Below, in pieces: positions 55,501-64,000 of a stretch of 64,000 nucleotides of DNA (position 1 is the first letter of the stretch; the number at the start of each line of letters is the position of its first letter). The position numbers and the translations under genes were made by a program. The stretch lies in assembly GCA_017506865.1 (NCBI GenBank), contig JAFCMP010000545.1:186001-250000 (forward strand). The letters run 5' to 3'. The notes beneath the pieces are model-generated. The model saw nothing but the letters and a program-made list of their open reading frames with translations, was not told the DNA's origin and made no database searches. Origin of the DNA: Tribonema minus. Its lineage: Eukaryota > Sar > Xanthophyceae > Tribonematales > Tribonemataceae.

Positions 55501-57967
55501 TGCGCTGCTCCGCAGGCGGAGTCGCGCCTGCAAAACCTGGAGCTGGATGTTCAGTCGCGCCCAACCGTCAAGGAATGGAGAGAGTGCCAGTACAGGTGGG
55601 TGAAATCACATGTTGACGATCAACAATTCAACTTCTTTGAAGTTTACTTTAAGTGCATGCGTGCGAGTGCTCACGGCTCAACAGCATCTGCCCTCCAGGC
55701 AGCGAGCTTGCGGCTTGCTGCTCGAGTGGAAAGCAGCCTTGAGGCTCCACCAGAACAACCATCTCTTGTTGCTGCAAATATCAAAATCAAAGACACCCGT
55801 AGAAATAGTTTCCATACCAGTATTTTAAGTGTGTGTATAGCCTCATGGCCATACACACGGGCACAGGCACATGCGACGTGTACTGGCAATGCGTGCTTGC
55901 CTGCGTGAGTGTAGTGCACAACAGTCGCGGGCTGTTCCCCATGCATCTACCAAAGACACATGCACACTCTTGTGCACAGGTACGAGCCTGTAAATAGACA
56001 AGCGGCATGCATGCCAGAAGTGCCAAGCTGATAGCAAACAAGTGCGGTCTTGCGGGGCATCTGGTCACAGGAGCAATACTCTTGGTTGTTCCTGTAGTGC
56101 CATGTACCTGATTTATGTACGCCAACACATTCTGATGCATAATTGTTTAGTCATAGTACTCACTGGTGTACTGCCAATATGGGTGTTGTGCTGCTTTTCA
56201 GGGTTAAAGAGCTGGAGCAGCAGTTGGCCAAGGCTGTTGCAGACGTGGAAGAAGCCTATGACATCAGGTGCGTCGCTAATATGACAGTTGCAGTTTTTGT
56301 TGAAGTAATATATGACAGTTGCAATGAAAAAAATGACAGTTGCAGTTTTTGTTGAAGGAATTTCAGTTGTAGCTTTGTTGAGTATCACCTTGAATTGTTC
56401 AAGGCTGACCTGGATTCAGCAGGATCAGGATCTGGCCGCGAAGCGCTGTCACCACTGAGACTTCAGCTATAAGAAGCCCAGCAATACCACACACACAGGG
56501 CTTGTACAAAACGGACCCATATGCGCGCAGTGCCAAAGACAACGAGCTCTTCTGTACATTGACCAGCTATGCTGTGATTGTTCTTGGATGCAGCGCACTG
56601 ACGGATTCTTGTGGGACTTGGACCATATCTGTGAACTTGCATAATGACATTTCCCTCGCACTACACCTTGTGGCAGGAGCATGGCCAATACCTTGATCTC
56701 TACATCCTGCATTCTGAGATATTGTCCCAGTCGCGCCATGCAACCCTGGGGATTTCTTCTACTTGCGCCTTTGTCTGGGCGATGCCACTGCCGTCAGCTC
56801 TGTACATCCACTGGGAGTCAAACAGACGTCACACATCTCCCCTGTTGCCCCCCCCCCCCCCCCCCCCCCCCAGTAGCTGCGTTGCCACACGAATGCTGGC
56901 ATGCTGATATGCCAAGACCGCGCCAGCGTGCCACTGAATGTTAGGTGCTGTCATCCATGCCCTCCCACACTTCCACTCAGCACCCAACCCCCTTAAACCC
57001 CCCCCTGCATGCCTCCCCCCTCCCATCCCCCCACCCCTGACCGCCCACGCCCTGCCCTGCTTGCACATCCCAGGCGGCTGCGACGGCACACGGACACGCG
57101 CGAGCTCATGCGCCGCGACAGGGCAGACGCGCGCCTGGGGCTGAGCGCTGCCATTGCCGCAGTGCCCCTAGAGGCAGCGCGCGAGGCCCTGAGAGACGCG
57201 TGCCGGCGCCTGTCGGTCTCGGACATAGGGGAGATTGGGGGGGCGATCGACAAGCTGGCGCGGGTGGTGGCGGTGGTGCCGCGGCTCGCGGGCGTGGTGA
57301 ACGGCGTGTGCGCGGCGCTGTTTGGGGAGGAGGGGGACGCCGGAGGTCGCGCGCTTGAAGACGTGAGTCATGGTTGAGAGACGATTTTGCGCCTCAAGCA
57401 AGCATCTACTGACAAGGGCAATGACATGGGCGCAACATGCTGCAGAATTCAAGGCTGCTGATCTCAACAGCTGCAGAAAAAGCGCACTCGCAAGCACTCG
57501 CAACGTGCGCCTGCAACGACCTCATGTGCAGCTGCTGCGAGGAAAAGTACTGAACGCAGCCCGCATGTGGAGTTTTTGTTGCATTTGCGATATTTTGAGC
57601 CCGGTAGCGCCAGCACCTGCATGCCCCCAACTTTGTAAGACCAGCAAATTGAAAGTCCTCAATGCATTGCTTGCGCGCTACACCCACACCGCCATTGCAG
57701 ATCCCCGACATTGTCGAGACCCTTCTCAACTTCAAGGGCGCCGTTCTATCGGAACTGGCGGACCGTGCCGTCTGCGAGCCGCCGCCGCTGGGGCGGAACG
57801 TTCCGCCGCCGAAGAACGATCACGCAGCAGTGCTCGCCCTTAAGCAACTGGTGGACCTGGAGCGGCGTGTCGCTGTTGAGCACTTGGAGAAACGGCGCGG
57901 AACACGTGACGCGCAGCGGCAGCAGCAGCAGCAGCAGCGCGCCCCGTTAGGGGGGCACGGCGCCTAG
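49530..57967 (+). CDS. CEP70: CEP70-like centrosomal/basal-body coiled-coil protein
   Basis: Nine exons with agreeing phases encode 1024 residues: 49530-49733, 50074-51646, 52424-52602, 53731-53955, 54597-54788, 55516-55595, 56202-56267, 57074-57362, 57701-57967. Residues 1-400 are disordered and Ala/Ser-rich. A helix-rich segment (EMDELVMEQARLAAML) precedes a long coiled coil (RTKLAHRELDTAKSA, EVARLAEELRLAE, RLERRLARAQEELAQQ). SRPTVKEWRECQYRVKELEQQL (about 805-826) matches the RPT motif region of CEP70. The C terminus (GGAIDKLARVVAVVPRLAGVV, DIVETLLNFKGAVLSEL) is also CEP70-like. CEP70 binds gamma-tubulin and supports microtubule organisation and cilium assembly. The ortholog call rests on remembered motifs, not a search. 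Alternative mini-exons may exist after 54788. Confidence 0.75.
52846..53096. repeat. Direct ~72-bp duplication in CEP70-like intron 3
   Basis: 52846-52917 and 53021-53092 share GTGCAGCAC, AGCACAGG and GCATTGCAGACAGCACAG blocks in the same order, about 175 bp apart. Both carry a TTGCAG acceptor-like end, and neither is followed by a coding frame. Confidence 0.75.
53686..53705. repeat. Telomere-like CCCTAA tract 25 nt before a CEP70-like acceptor
   Basis: CTAAACCCTAACCCTAACCC ends 25 nt upstream of the acceptor at 53730. It offers several CTAAC branch-point-type elements and pyrimidine runs exactly where an intron needs them. Confidence 0.88.
53968..53986. repeat. Homopolymer G19
   Basis: Nineteen G residues begin 12 nt after the donor that follows 53955. 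G-quadruplex formation is possible, and the tract is also error-prone in sequencing. Confidence 0.95.
54288..54315. repeat. 9-bp tandem repeat (GGATAGGC-type)
   Basis: Three full units of GGCGGATAG-type sequence plus a partial one lie in the intron of the CEP70-like gene. Confidence 0.85.
54847..55078 (+). repeat. Three tandem copies of the CEP70-like exon 5 end, one a complete mini-exon
   Basis: The 3' end of exon 5 (LAQQRSAREQ|GTATGT, to 54788) recurs three times in the following intron. Copy a, 54847-54888, reads LERRLAQQPSAQER|GTACGT. Copy b, 54962-54993, follows an AG but contains TGA. Copy c, 55043-55078, has acceptor TTACTGCCCAG, twelve codons (GTLAQQRSAREP) and donor GTATGT. Copy c is 36 nt, phase 0 at both ends, so it could be included without disturbing the frame. 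Confidence 0.8.
56848..56871. repeat. Homopolymer C24
   Basis: Twenty-four C residues lie in the intron before the exon at 57074. Length is probably unstable and hard to assemble. Confidence 0.95.
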
Positions 57968-59293
57968 GCTGCCCCTCCCTCAGTGTCGCACAGTTGCATT
58001 ACAAATATGCCCACCAAATTGAATGGTGCAGAAATCTGTCACGTTTCGTGTGCGTCTGGACAGTGTGCGAATGCAGCAAGGTAATTATGCAATTGTTCAG
58101 GCCGCGCAAATGCAAGCAGCAGCACGTGCTGCCACGATCATTTTATCAAGCAATGCAACGCGCTGTTGTCTGCCCGCGCACTTCATTGCTTATGTACGTT
58201 GTACAGTGGTGGCAGGAGTGCTCTTGATTCCCCCCACCCCCCCTCCCTCCTCACCTTTCTCTGCCTCACTAATTTGAAGGCTAGCGCCATGCAAGCACTG
58301 TTGACAAGTGCTTCTTGAGGACAGAAAGCCCCATTTGCAACTAAACAAAGGAACTGCAGGCAGCCAAACATTTCTGACTCTGTCCATGCAATCACAGTGT
58401 CAATGACATTTGATGAAAACGTGTTGCGCACAACGCAGGGGTTAGCTGAAAGTCTACACCTACGCTTCATGCAGACCATTAGGGAGAGTGTCGACAACAA
58501 CATGTGGAGAACTCGCAAAAGAAAGAACGGTCTCAACACCTGCGCTGCATGTGGTATGTGGTTGGTTGGTGCACCATTGTATGTTGTAATTTTTCCTTGT
58601 CAGTGCTCAGGCGCGTGTAGCGCCACACATCCAGCTGCCATGCAGGCAATGTACGTACTTACACACACACGACGTGATTGACCGGTGGTGTACTGCCAAG
58701 CTGATTGATGATACTCTGAAAGCAGCACTTCGCACCCTGTGGGCCTGCCTCCCGGATAGATGTAAACGTTTTGCGGCTTGCCTGACTGCAGGGGAACTAC
58801 ACTTGGGAGTTGCACCTGCTGCAACTACCAGCAATCTCAGCTGATGATGTAGTGGAAAGCCACTTGACGTTTCCGTCAATAAGTGTGTCGCACACACTGC
58901 AGATGCTGCAAACTCAAAGAGAGCCACACTTGTAGCCACGTGGTGAGGCTGACAAAGACTGGAAAGACGAGCAAAGGGCCATGCTGATGGACAATACCCA
59001 GTTGTTGCCTGCTTCAAGGTCTGCGACGGCTCTCACGGCAACTGCTAGCAGTCACCAGAGTCAAAAGCAGGCCGGTACATGCTCAGCTAGCCATGACCGC
59101 GCCAATGGTGGAGCACTGCTTTGGTACCAGCGCAGCCGACCAGCGAGGTGTCGCTGCGTCATGCAGCACACTATATACTTCAGGTTGAAGTAGCAGGGCA
59201 TGTAAGCCCAAGCGCAAGCACACAGGCAAGACGTGACTTCTCAGCATGCGTGAGTGTGCGCACACGCCATAGCAGGCGCTGCGGTCATGCGCC
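57968..59293. other. Convergent spacer between the CEP70-like and dehydrogenase genes
   Basis: The 3' ends of two convergent genes face each other here, so both untranslated regions and polyadenylation signals should be inside. No further gene was recognised. The plus-strand frame at 58397-58681 (94 codons) has no motif. Confidence 0.55.
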
Positions 59294-62200
59294 TCACTCT
59301 TCAGTGGCGCACAGCATGCCGCAGCCCAGTTGCAGAATGCTGCTGCCGTTGACCGTGATGCCATCGGGCCCTCGCGACAGCACGGTGACCAGCAGCTCGC
59401 CGTCATCATCGGGATAGATGCCTGTTGCAGGCGGCGTGCGGTGGAGAGGCGCGGGCGCTGGCATCAGGCAGTAGCAACAGTGCTCAGGTAGTGAAATAAC
59501 GGTAACGCCACGATGCCTCGCCATAGCGTCTGACACGTCGTAAAGCAATTGCACGTGGCCAATTGCAAAAGTGTTGTCTGGCAGCACAAGATTCTTGCGC
59601 ACATGTACCGATCGTTCCAGGTGATGCCAAATATGAACTCACAACGCACAAATAGCGCAGCGGCGCGCCTGAGGTTGCTGCAAGGCAAACTGGTCGTTGG
59701 TCCACATGAGCGTGTAGGCGGCAATAATTCATCCGCATGATGCCGCTGTCGGGAGCAACGATCGTAAACCTCGAAGTATCATAAAATTTCGCAAATGAAC
59801 TTACATACCTATGGGGCCCTGAAGCAGCTGCGTCCAGTCGTAGACGGTGGACCTAATCCAGTCGTTGCTCGCCGGATCCTTCTTCAACATCTGGCATGAC
59901 CAACCCGCGTGCGCAACGAGGTGTTTTCAGTCTGATAAAGTGTCTGGAATCGTTAGCACTAACAACTTTTTGGGAGGCGCAGCGCATGTGCGCAGGGCCA
60001 TCTACAAACAACGGTGAGAGCTGTGGCAGTTGAATCACGGGGCAGTGTGGCGCGGCGGCGGGGTGCACCGGCAGCAGCCGGTGTTTGTAATGCGAGGTGG
60101 ATGCACCCAACAGTTCCCCCTGTGCAGGCAGCAGCCGGTTGAACACGCGGTCAGGTGACAGCAAACAATTTCCGCACGCAATCGCAAGCTGGCGGACACA
60201 AATGCTTGTTGCATTCAGTTTTTTATACCGCAACCAAAAGCGTTGTCGTCTCAATGTCTCACCATGCTATTCCTGTCGTCAGTGCCCCACATTGTGACCG
60301 AGGCCTCGACAAATCTTCTTGCCCAATCCTGATGTTACACGCACATCATCTGGCCCGCTGGCACCTTTGGTTGCTAGCAGTAAGTAGGTTCATTATGACG
60401 GCATGCACTTTTTTGCTGAGCATGTACAGGACAAGCCACGCAAGATCAACTGGATGCTAAGCAGGCTCACGGCCACTGTGTGCGGTGCGAGGCCTTGAGA
60501 AATGCTTCAAGACGTAATTGTGCGGGCGGGACTGTTGGTGCACACAGCACGCCACCGTTCAGAGACCTCTCGCATGGCGCGACATGCAGCACAGCAAGCT
60601 AATGCAATGCGGGCCAGGGAGCTGCGTATATGAATATACTATGTGTTTCTGTTTGTGGCACGAGTGTGCATGTTCATTGCGAGCAGCGCAGCCGGCAACA
60701 CCTTCATCAAACCATCATGGCGCGTGGTGCCATTGACACGGGCACGCATACACAGTAGGTCCATCAGTGCCGTCATCGACACACTGTGTGAGTTCATGCG
60801 GGGAGGGTATGGTTGACAGTTTTGCTAGGGTTAAGCTTAGAGTCTAACCCTAACCCTAACCCTAACCCTAAGGCTAGGGCGTGGGCATGCTCGCGCTTCG
60901 CTGCGCTCTCACCATTATGATGTGCTTGTTGTAGTCGGCAAATATGAACCTGGCACAGAGAAAATCAGGCGGCATACAACCGAACAAATGTGAGTGGAAG
61001 AGATCATCACCCGTGATTCAGTATAATGTATGGTGGCACACCATAGCGTTGAAGTTCTTCCAGTGCTGCAACTATGTCATGCCTTGATGCGGCGCCTGTC
61101 TTCCGCTTGGTGTACTGCCAAACGCGGTGGTAATGTGGAGACTTGTCGAAGGGAATGGCTGGCACACGTCAGCGAACAAACATGAAAAAGTGCATAATGC
61201 AAGAAACATTGTTTTTCTTGGCCATCTGTGTTATGCTTTTTTACTATTTGATGACTGCAGACATGTGTGAATGCCTGCAGGCACCAGAGCAGACAACACA
61301 CACGCTTGGTCACGTTTACTACGATCCTGACACTTCAAGAATGGCGCCAGGGAGGAAAAAAAAAATGCAAAGGACAACAAAGCAGGTTGAAGCAGGTAGC
61401 TACGATCTGGTGAACCCACCATGAGCAGCCGACAGCGACCGTGCCAGACACTATAATGCACTATAGTGGCGGAATTTGTGGCCCCAGACAAACAGTTGAA
61501 GTTGTGCACCCTCAGGCCAATAGTTGAAGTTGTGTTGTTGCATTGTACAAAATACCACATGAATTCCCTAGAAGCATGTAACATGAACTTCAAGAATGCA
61601 GAACTATGGGGCAGCATATCCACTCTGCCAATGACTAAGTTTTCTCCCTTACGAAAGAAGCGGCTCCAGGCTGGACGCATTCAACTGAACCTGTTGCCGG
61701 GCTCTAGATGTGCACTCTCTGAATGGAGCAGGTGTAATACCCTGTCAAAGCGCACAGGGCACTTGCTCGCATTGCAATTACACACGTGGCACCATTAATG
61801 CAGCCGCTGATTGACTTCAACAAGGACTTTGGCCCTACTTGAGAGTCACGCGTGTTCACCACTGGTGCAGCCACTGATTTGCTTCAACGAGGACTTTGGC
61901 CCTACTTAAGAGTTAAGAGTCACATGGATTCACGCACCCGCCATACAGCGCCGTGTGCGCATACTTGCGCCCGTAGTAGAAGGCCCCGCCGATGACTGCC
62001 GAGTACGGGCCGCCGCCAAACAAGTCTTGCGACGGCCGACACACAGCGGCGGCGGTGGAGTTGGCGCGGTGACAGTACTGCGCGACAAAAAATTATGAAC
62101 ACACGCACACAGTGGCAGTCGTGCATGCATGATGAGCGTGCCTGTCAGGCTGCCTTTGCCGATAGCAGGAAGGTGGTTGGCGATAAGCGCGAGGTTGTGA

Positions 62201-64000
62201 GTGAGGCTAAACGCGTTTCACCGCTGGATTTCACCGCGTTCGGCTATTGCAGCAATGTAGTTGGCGGCGGAGCTGGCGCGGTGACAGTACTGCAGCGAGC
62301 ACACGCGGGCAGCGGCAATCGCGCACATGCATGCGGGGTGAGCGTGCCTGTGAGCGTGACAGCAACAATCTGATTGGATAAACGCGAGGTTGTGAGTGCA
62401 GCTAATCGCTTGATGTTATCTCGTCCAATGACGCAGGCATTGGCGGGGTCATGACGGCTGGAAGGATGCGTGGCAGTGCGAGGCAGCAGCGCTCACATGC
62501 GTAGGTATAGATGCGTACCACATTATGATGTGCCACTACCGCTTAATGAGCAGCGCGAGCATGTGGGCCAGGTGCGTAATTCAGCAAGACCGTGCGGGTC
62601 ACGTCCAGAGCGTAGCAGTGACCACGTGCGGTGGTTGGGGAGTAGCAAAACGCCACCAGTGCAGGGAAAAAAAGGGGTCAGTGCTTGGGGTCGACGCGCC
62701 AGCAGTGGTGCAGTGCAGCACGAGGCGCGGTGGCGCTAGATGACTACTTCAAGTTTGTGCTCCACCTGTGCCCAGAGACTTCAGGTTTAAAAGCATTGTA
62801 CAAGGCGACAGGGCGCAGCGTCATTTTTTTTACGCCCAACTACTGCACTTTTGAGGTTAGGGTTTATGCGTACGGCAGCAGCAAGAAGGTTGCGTGCGCA
62901 TGTTGCGCGCAAAAGGCTAGTTTCAGGGCAAGCTTTACCTGATGAGCTCGCGCTGCATACTCAGCCGCGTCGCGGTGCATGTGCGCATACGTGCAAGCTA
63001 TCTGCAGTACGATCATGAAATGATTCAGTACATGAAGTCTGGTCTGCCTCGTAGACCTAGCGTTACCGTTACTGTTGGCACTACAAGGGCATGCATTAGA
63101 ATAAGGGTGGGGGTTCATCTCATAGTATACCCCAGCGTGCGTGCGTGGTGTTGCAGCGCGTGCCGCAAATCAATACTGTTAGCACTACTAGGGCTTGCAT
63201 TAGGGTAAGGGTTTACCTCATAGACTGGCGCAGTGCACCCGAGCGTATCGCAGTGCGTAGTATTGCAGCGCGTGCCCTAAACAACTATGTTGGCACTCTT
63301 AGGGCTTGTGTTAGGCTTACGGTTAGGGATCACCTCTGAGACGGGCGCCGTGTACCCGAGCATGTCGTGCGTGGTGTTGCAGCGCGTGCCCTAGACAATA
63401 CTGTTGGCACTACTAGGGCTTGCATTAGGGTCGGGGTTCACCTCATAGACCGGTGGCGTGTACCCAAGCGCATTGCAGCGCGTGGTGTTGCAGCGCGTGC
63501 CCTCCCACTCAGGCCAGCCGTAATTGCTGCCAGCAGTGACAAGATCCACCTGGCACAGCAACAAGTTGACAGCCGACGTTTGCAGCAGGAGGAAATGTGT
63601 TACGCATTGGCAGCGGTGGCCGCTGCTTTGTGTTTGATATTTGAATGGCTGGCGGCATGCCCTTCCTTCAAACATAAATGTGAGGCCACTCATGCAGGGG
63701 GGTCATCTCAAGGGGAGAAATGGGTGGTGTGGCAACGGGCTTGGGCGAACATTTTTTTGGCAGCAATCTGCACAAGGCACGGCGCATTCAAGAGAATTCC
63801 TGCCTGATGGAACTGTACTGGACGGCTTCTGCACGGAACATACATATGTCAGCTGCATTGTTAGATGCTCGCCTATATACTTCAAGGTAGATACTGTGAC
63901 CTCATATATGTAGAGGCCGTGCATGGTTCTTGGAAAGGTGCAATTGCACTTTCCGTGGCACACTTGTCTATACTTTGTTTTCCGTGCGCTGAGAAGCGCA
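59294..64000 (-). CDS. Glucose/sorbosone dehydrogenase (HHIP-like) domain protein, C-terminal part (5' end beyond the window)
   Basis: Six phase-consistent exons encode the last 186 residues: 63549-63442, 62077-61938, 60949-60913, 60328-60263, 59890-59809, 59421-59294. The first gives VDLVTAGSNYGWPEWEGTRC, equivalent to the conserved GGNYGW segment of PQQ-type soluble sugar dehydrogenases and HHIP. Next come YSAVIGGAFYYGRKYAHTAL (usually GGYVYRG), GGGFIFADYNKHIIM (YxFxDY), and the closing beta-propeller blade QLLQGPIGIYPDDDGELLV, ending ILQLGCGMLCATEE. This family forms a six-bladed propeller that oxidises sugars or, in HHIP-like members, binds partners outside the cell. Cys pairs (TRCNTTRC) suggest secretion. 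The substrate is unknown. Upstream exons were not recognised between 63550 and 64000. Additional in-frame mini-exons lie just after the first exon. Confidence 0.82.
60844..60870. repeat. Telomere-like (CCCTAA)n tract in the dehydrogenase gene
   Basis: Four tandem CTAACC units. In gene orientation they read TTAGGG about 43 nt after the donor that follows 60913. Confidence 0.92.
62260..62289 (-). repeat. Ghost duplicate of the start of dehydrogenase exon 62077-61938
   Basis: The minus strand has acceptor CGCTGCAG and then TAC TGT CAC CGC GCC, coding YCHRASSAA, parallel to YCHRANSTAA of the real exon (acceptor at 62078). The copied frame meets a stop after about 23 codons and no donor was seen. 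The flanking GAGCGTGCCTGT block is duplicated too (62137 and 62341). Confidence 0.8.
63119..63164 (-). repeat. Decayed third copy of the dehydrogenase exon end
   Basis: GGCACGCGCTGCAACACCAC is retained, but about 11-14 nt are deleted. The acceptor AG has become GC and the donor GT has become AT, and the frame ends in a stop. It shows what neglect looks like beside the two intact copies. Confidence 0.75.
63217..63276 (-). other. Candidate mini-exon 2 of the dehydrogenase gene (20 codons)
   Basis: Acceptor TTGTTTAG, then GTRCNTTHCDTLGCTAPVYE, then donor GTAAAC. It is 60 nt and phase 0/0, open, and has a good pyrimidine tract before the AG. It is a second tandem copy of the same exon end. Confidence 0.6.
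63334..63390 (-). other. Candidate mini-exon 1 of the dehydrogenase gene (19 codons)
   Basis: Acceptor TTGTCTAG, then GTRCNTTHDMLGYTAPVSE, then donor GTGATC. It copies the 3' end of the exon at 63549-63442 (GTRCNTTRCNALGYTPPVYE). It is 57 nt and phase 0 on both sides with no stop, so inclusion would add 19 residues in frame. Expression is unproven. Confidence 0.6.

Noticed and set aside
59422..59740. Extra dehydrogenase exon with frames such as YTLMWTNDQFALQQ or GIMRMNYCRLH
   Set aside because: No acceptor/donor pair gives a consistent phase, while 59809 to 59421 joins cleanly and yields the expected GPIGIYPDDDGELLV propeller end.
59853..60254. Open frame containing GELLGASTSHYKHRLL as a dehydrogenase exon
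   Set aside because: A phase-compatible acceptor exists at 60120, but no convincing donor was found and direct joining of 60263 to 59890 keeps the frame.

Overview
The window is nuclear DNA of a eukaryote. Genes are split by GT-AG introns, coding blocks are GC-rich, CTG/CCG microsatellites are common, and TTAGGG/CCCTAA tracts occur inside introns. A flagellar gene pair (PACRG and a CEP70-like protein), a membrane-anchored GH16 glucanase-like protein with CBM6, and a repeated F-box/ankyrin-like family would fit a stramenopile alga (xanthophyte or brown-alga relative, for example a Tribonema-like genome). This assignment is inference from gene content, and no species is claimed. Most genes were rebuilt by joining reading frames at phase-compatible splice sites, because few occur as one open frame.

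Layout. 1-3469 (-): 5' half of a SHPRH-type SNF2 helicase/E3 ligase, running off the left edge. 3743-5308 (+) and 7607-10778 (+): two members of an F-box/ankyrin-like family with the same intron position; the second has a 330-bp direct repeat in its intron. 10779-14699: no recognised gene. 14700-21383 (-): a non-LTR-type retroelement with one uninterrupted 2227-residue ORF (OTU-like protease, zinc-knuckle-like region, reverse transcriptase, nuclease-like C terminus). 22763-29019 (-): GH16-CBM6 gene in eight exons. 29020-32314: no gene, two palindromic-motif arrays. 32315-41056 (-): large Q-rich, poly-Gly, IQ-motif protein. 41218-45142 (+): PACRG. 47654-49234 (-): third F-box/ankyrin-like member, frameshifted. 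49530-57967 (+): CEP70-like coiled-coil protein in nine exons. 59294-64000 (-): C-terminal half of a glucose/sorbosone dehydrogenase (HHIP-like) gene, running off the right edge.

How the genes relate. PACRG and CEP70 homologues act in axonemes and basal bodies. PACRG shares a 161-bp divergent spacer with the IQ-motif gene, so 32-58 kb looks like a small cilium/basal-body neighbourhood. The most unusual feature is structural. Four neighbouring genes (dehydrogenase, CEP70, IQ-motif gene, PACRG) carry tandem copies of exon ends together with their splice sites. In the dehydrogenase and CEP70 genes some copies form complete mini-exons with AG and GT borders, phase 0 on both sides and no stop, next to copies with dead splice sites or stops.
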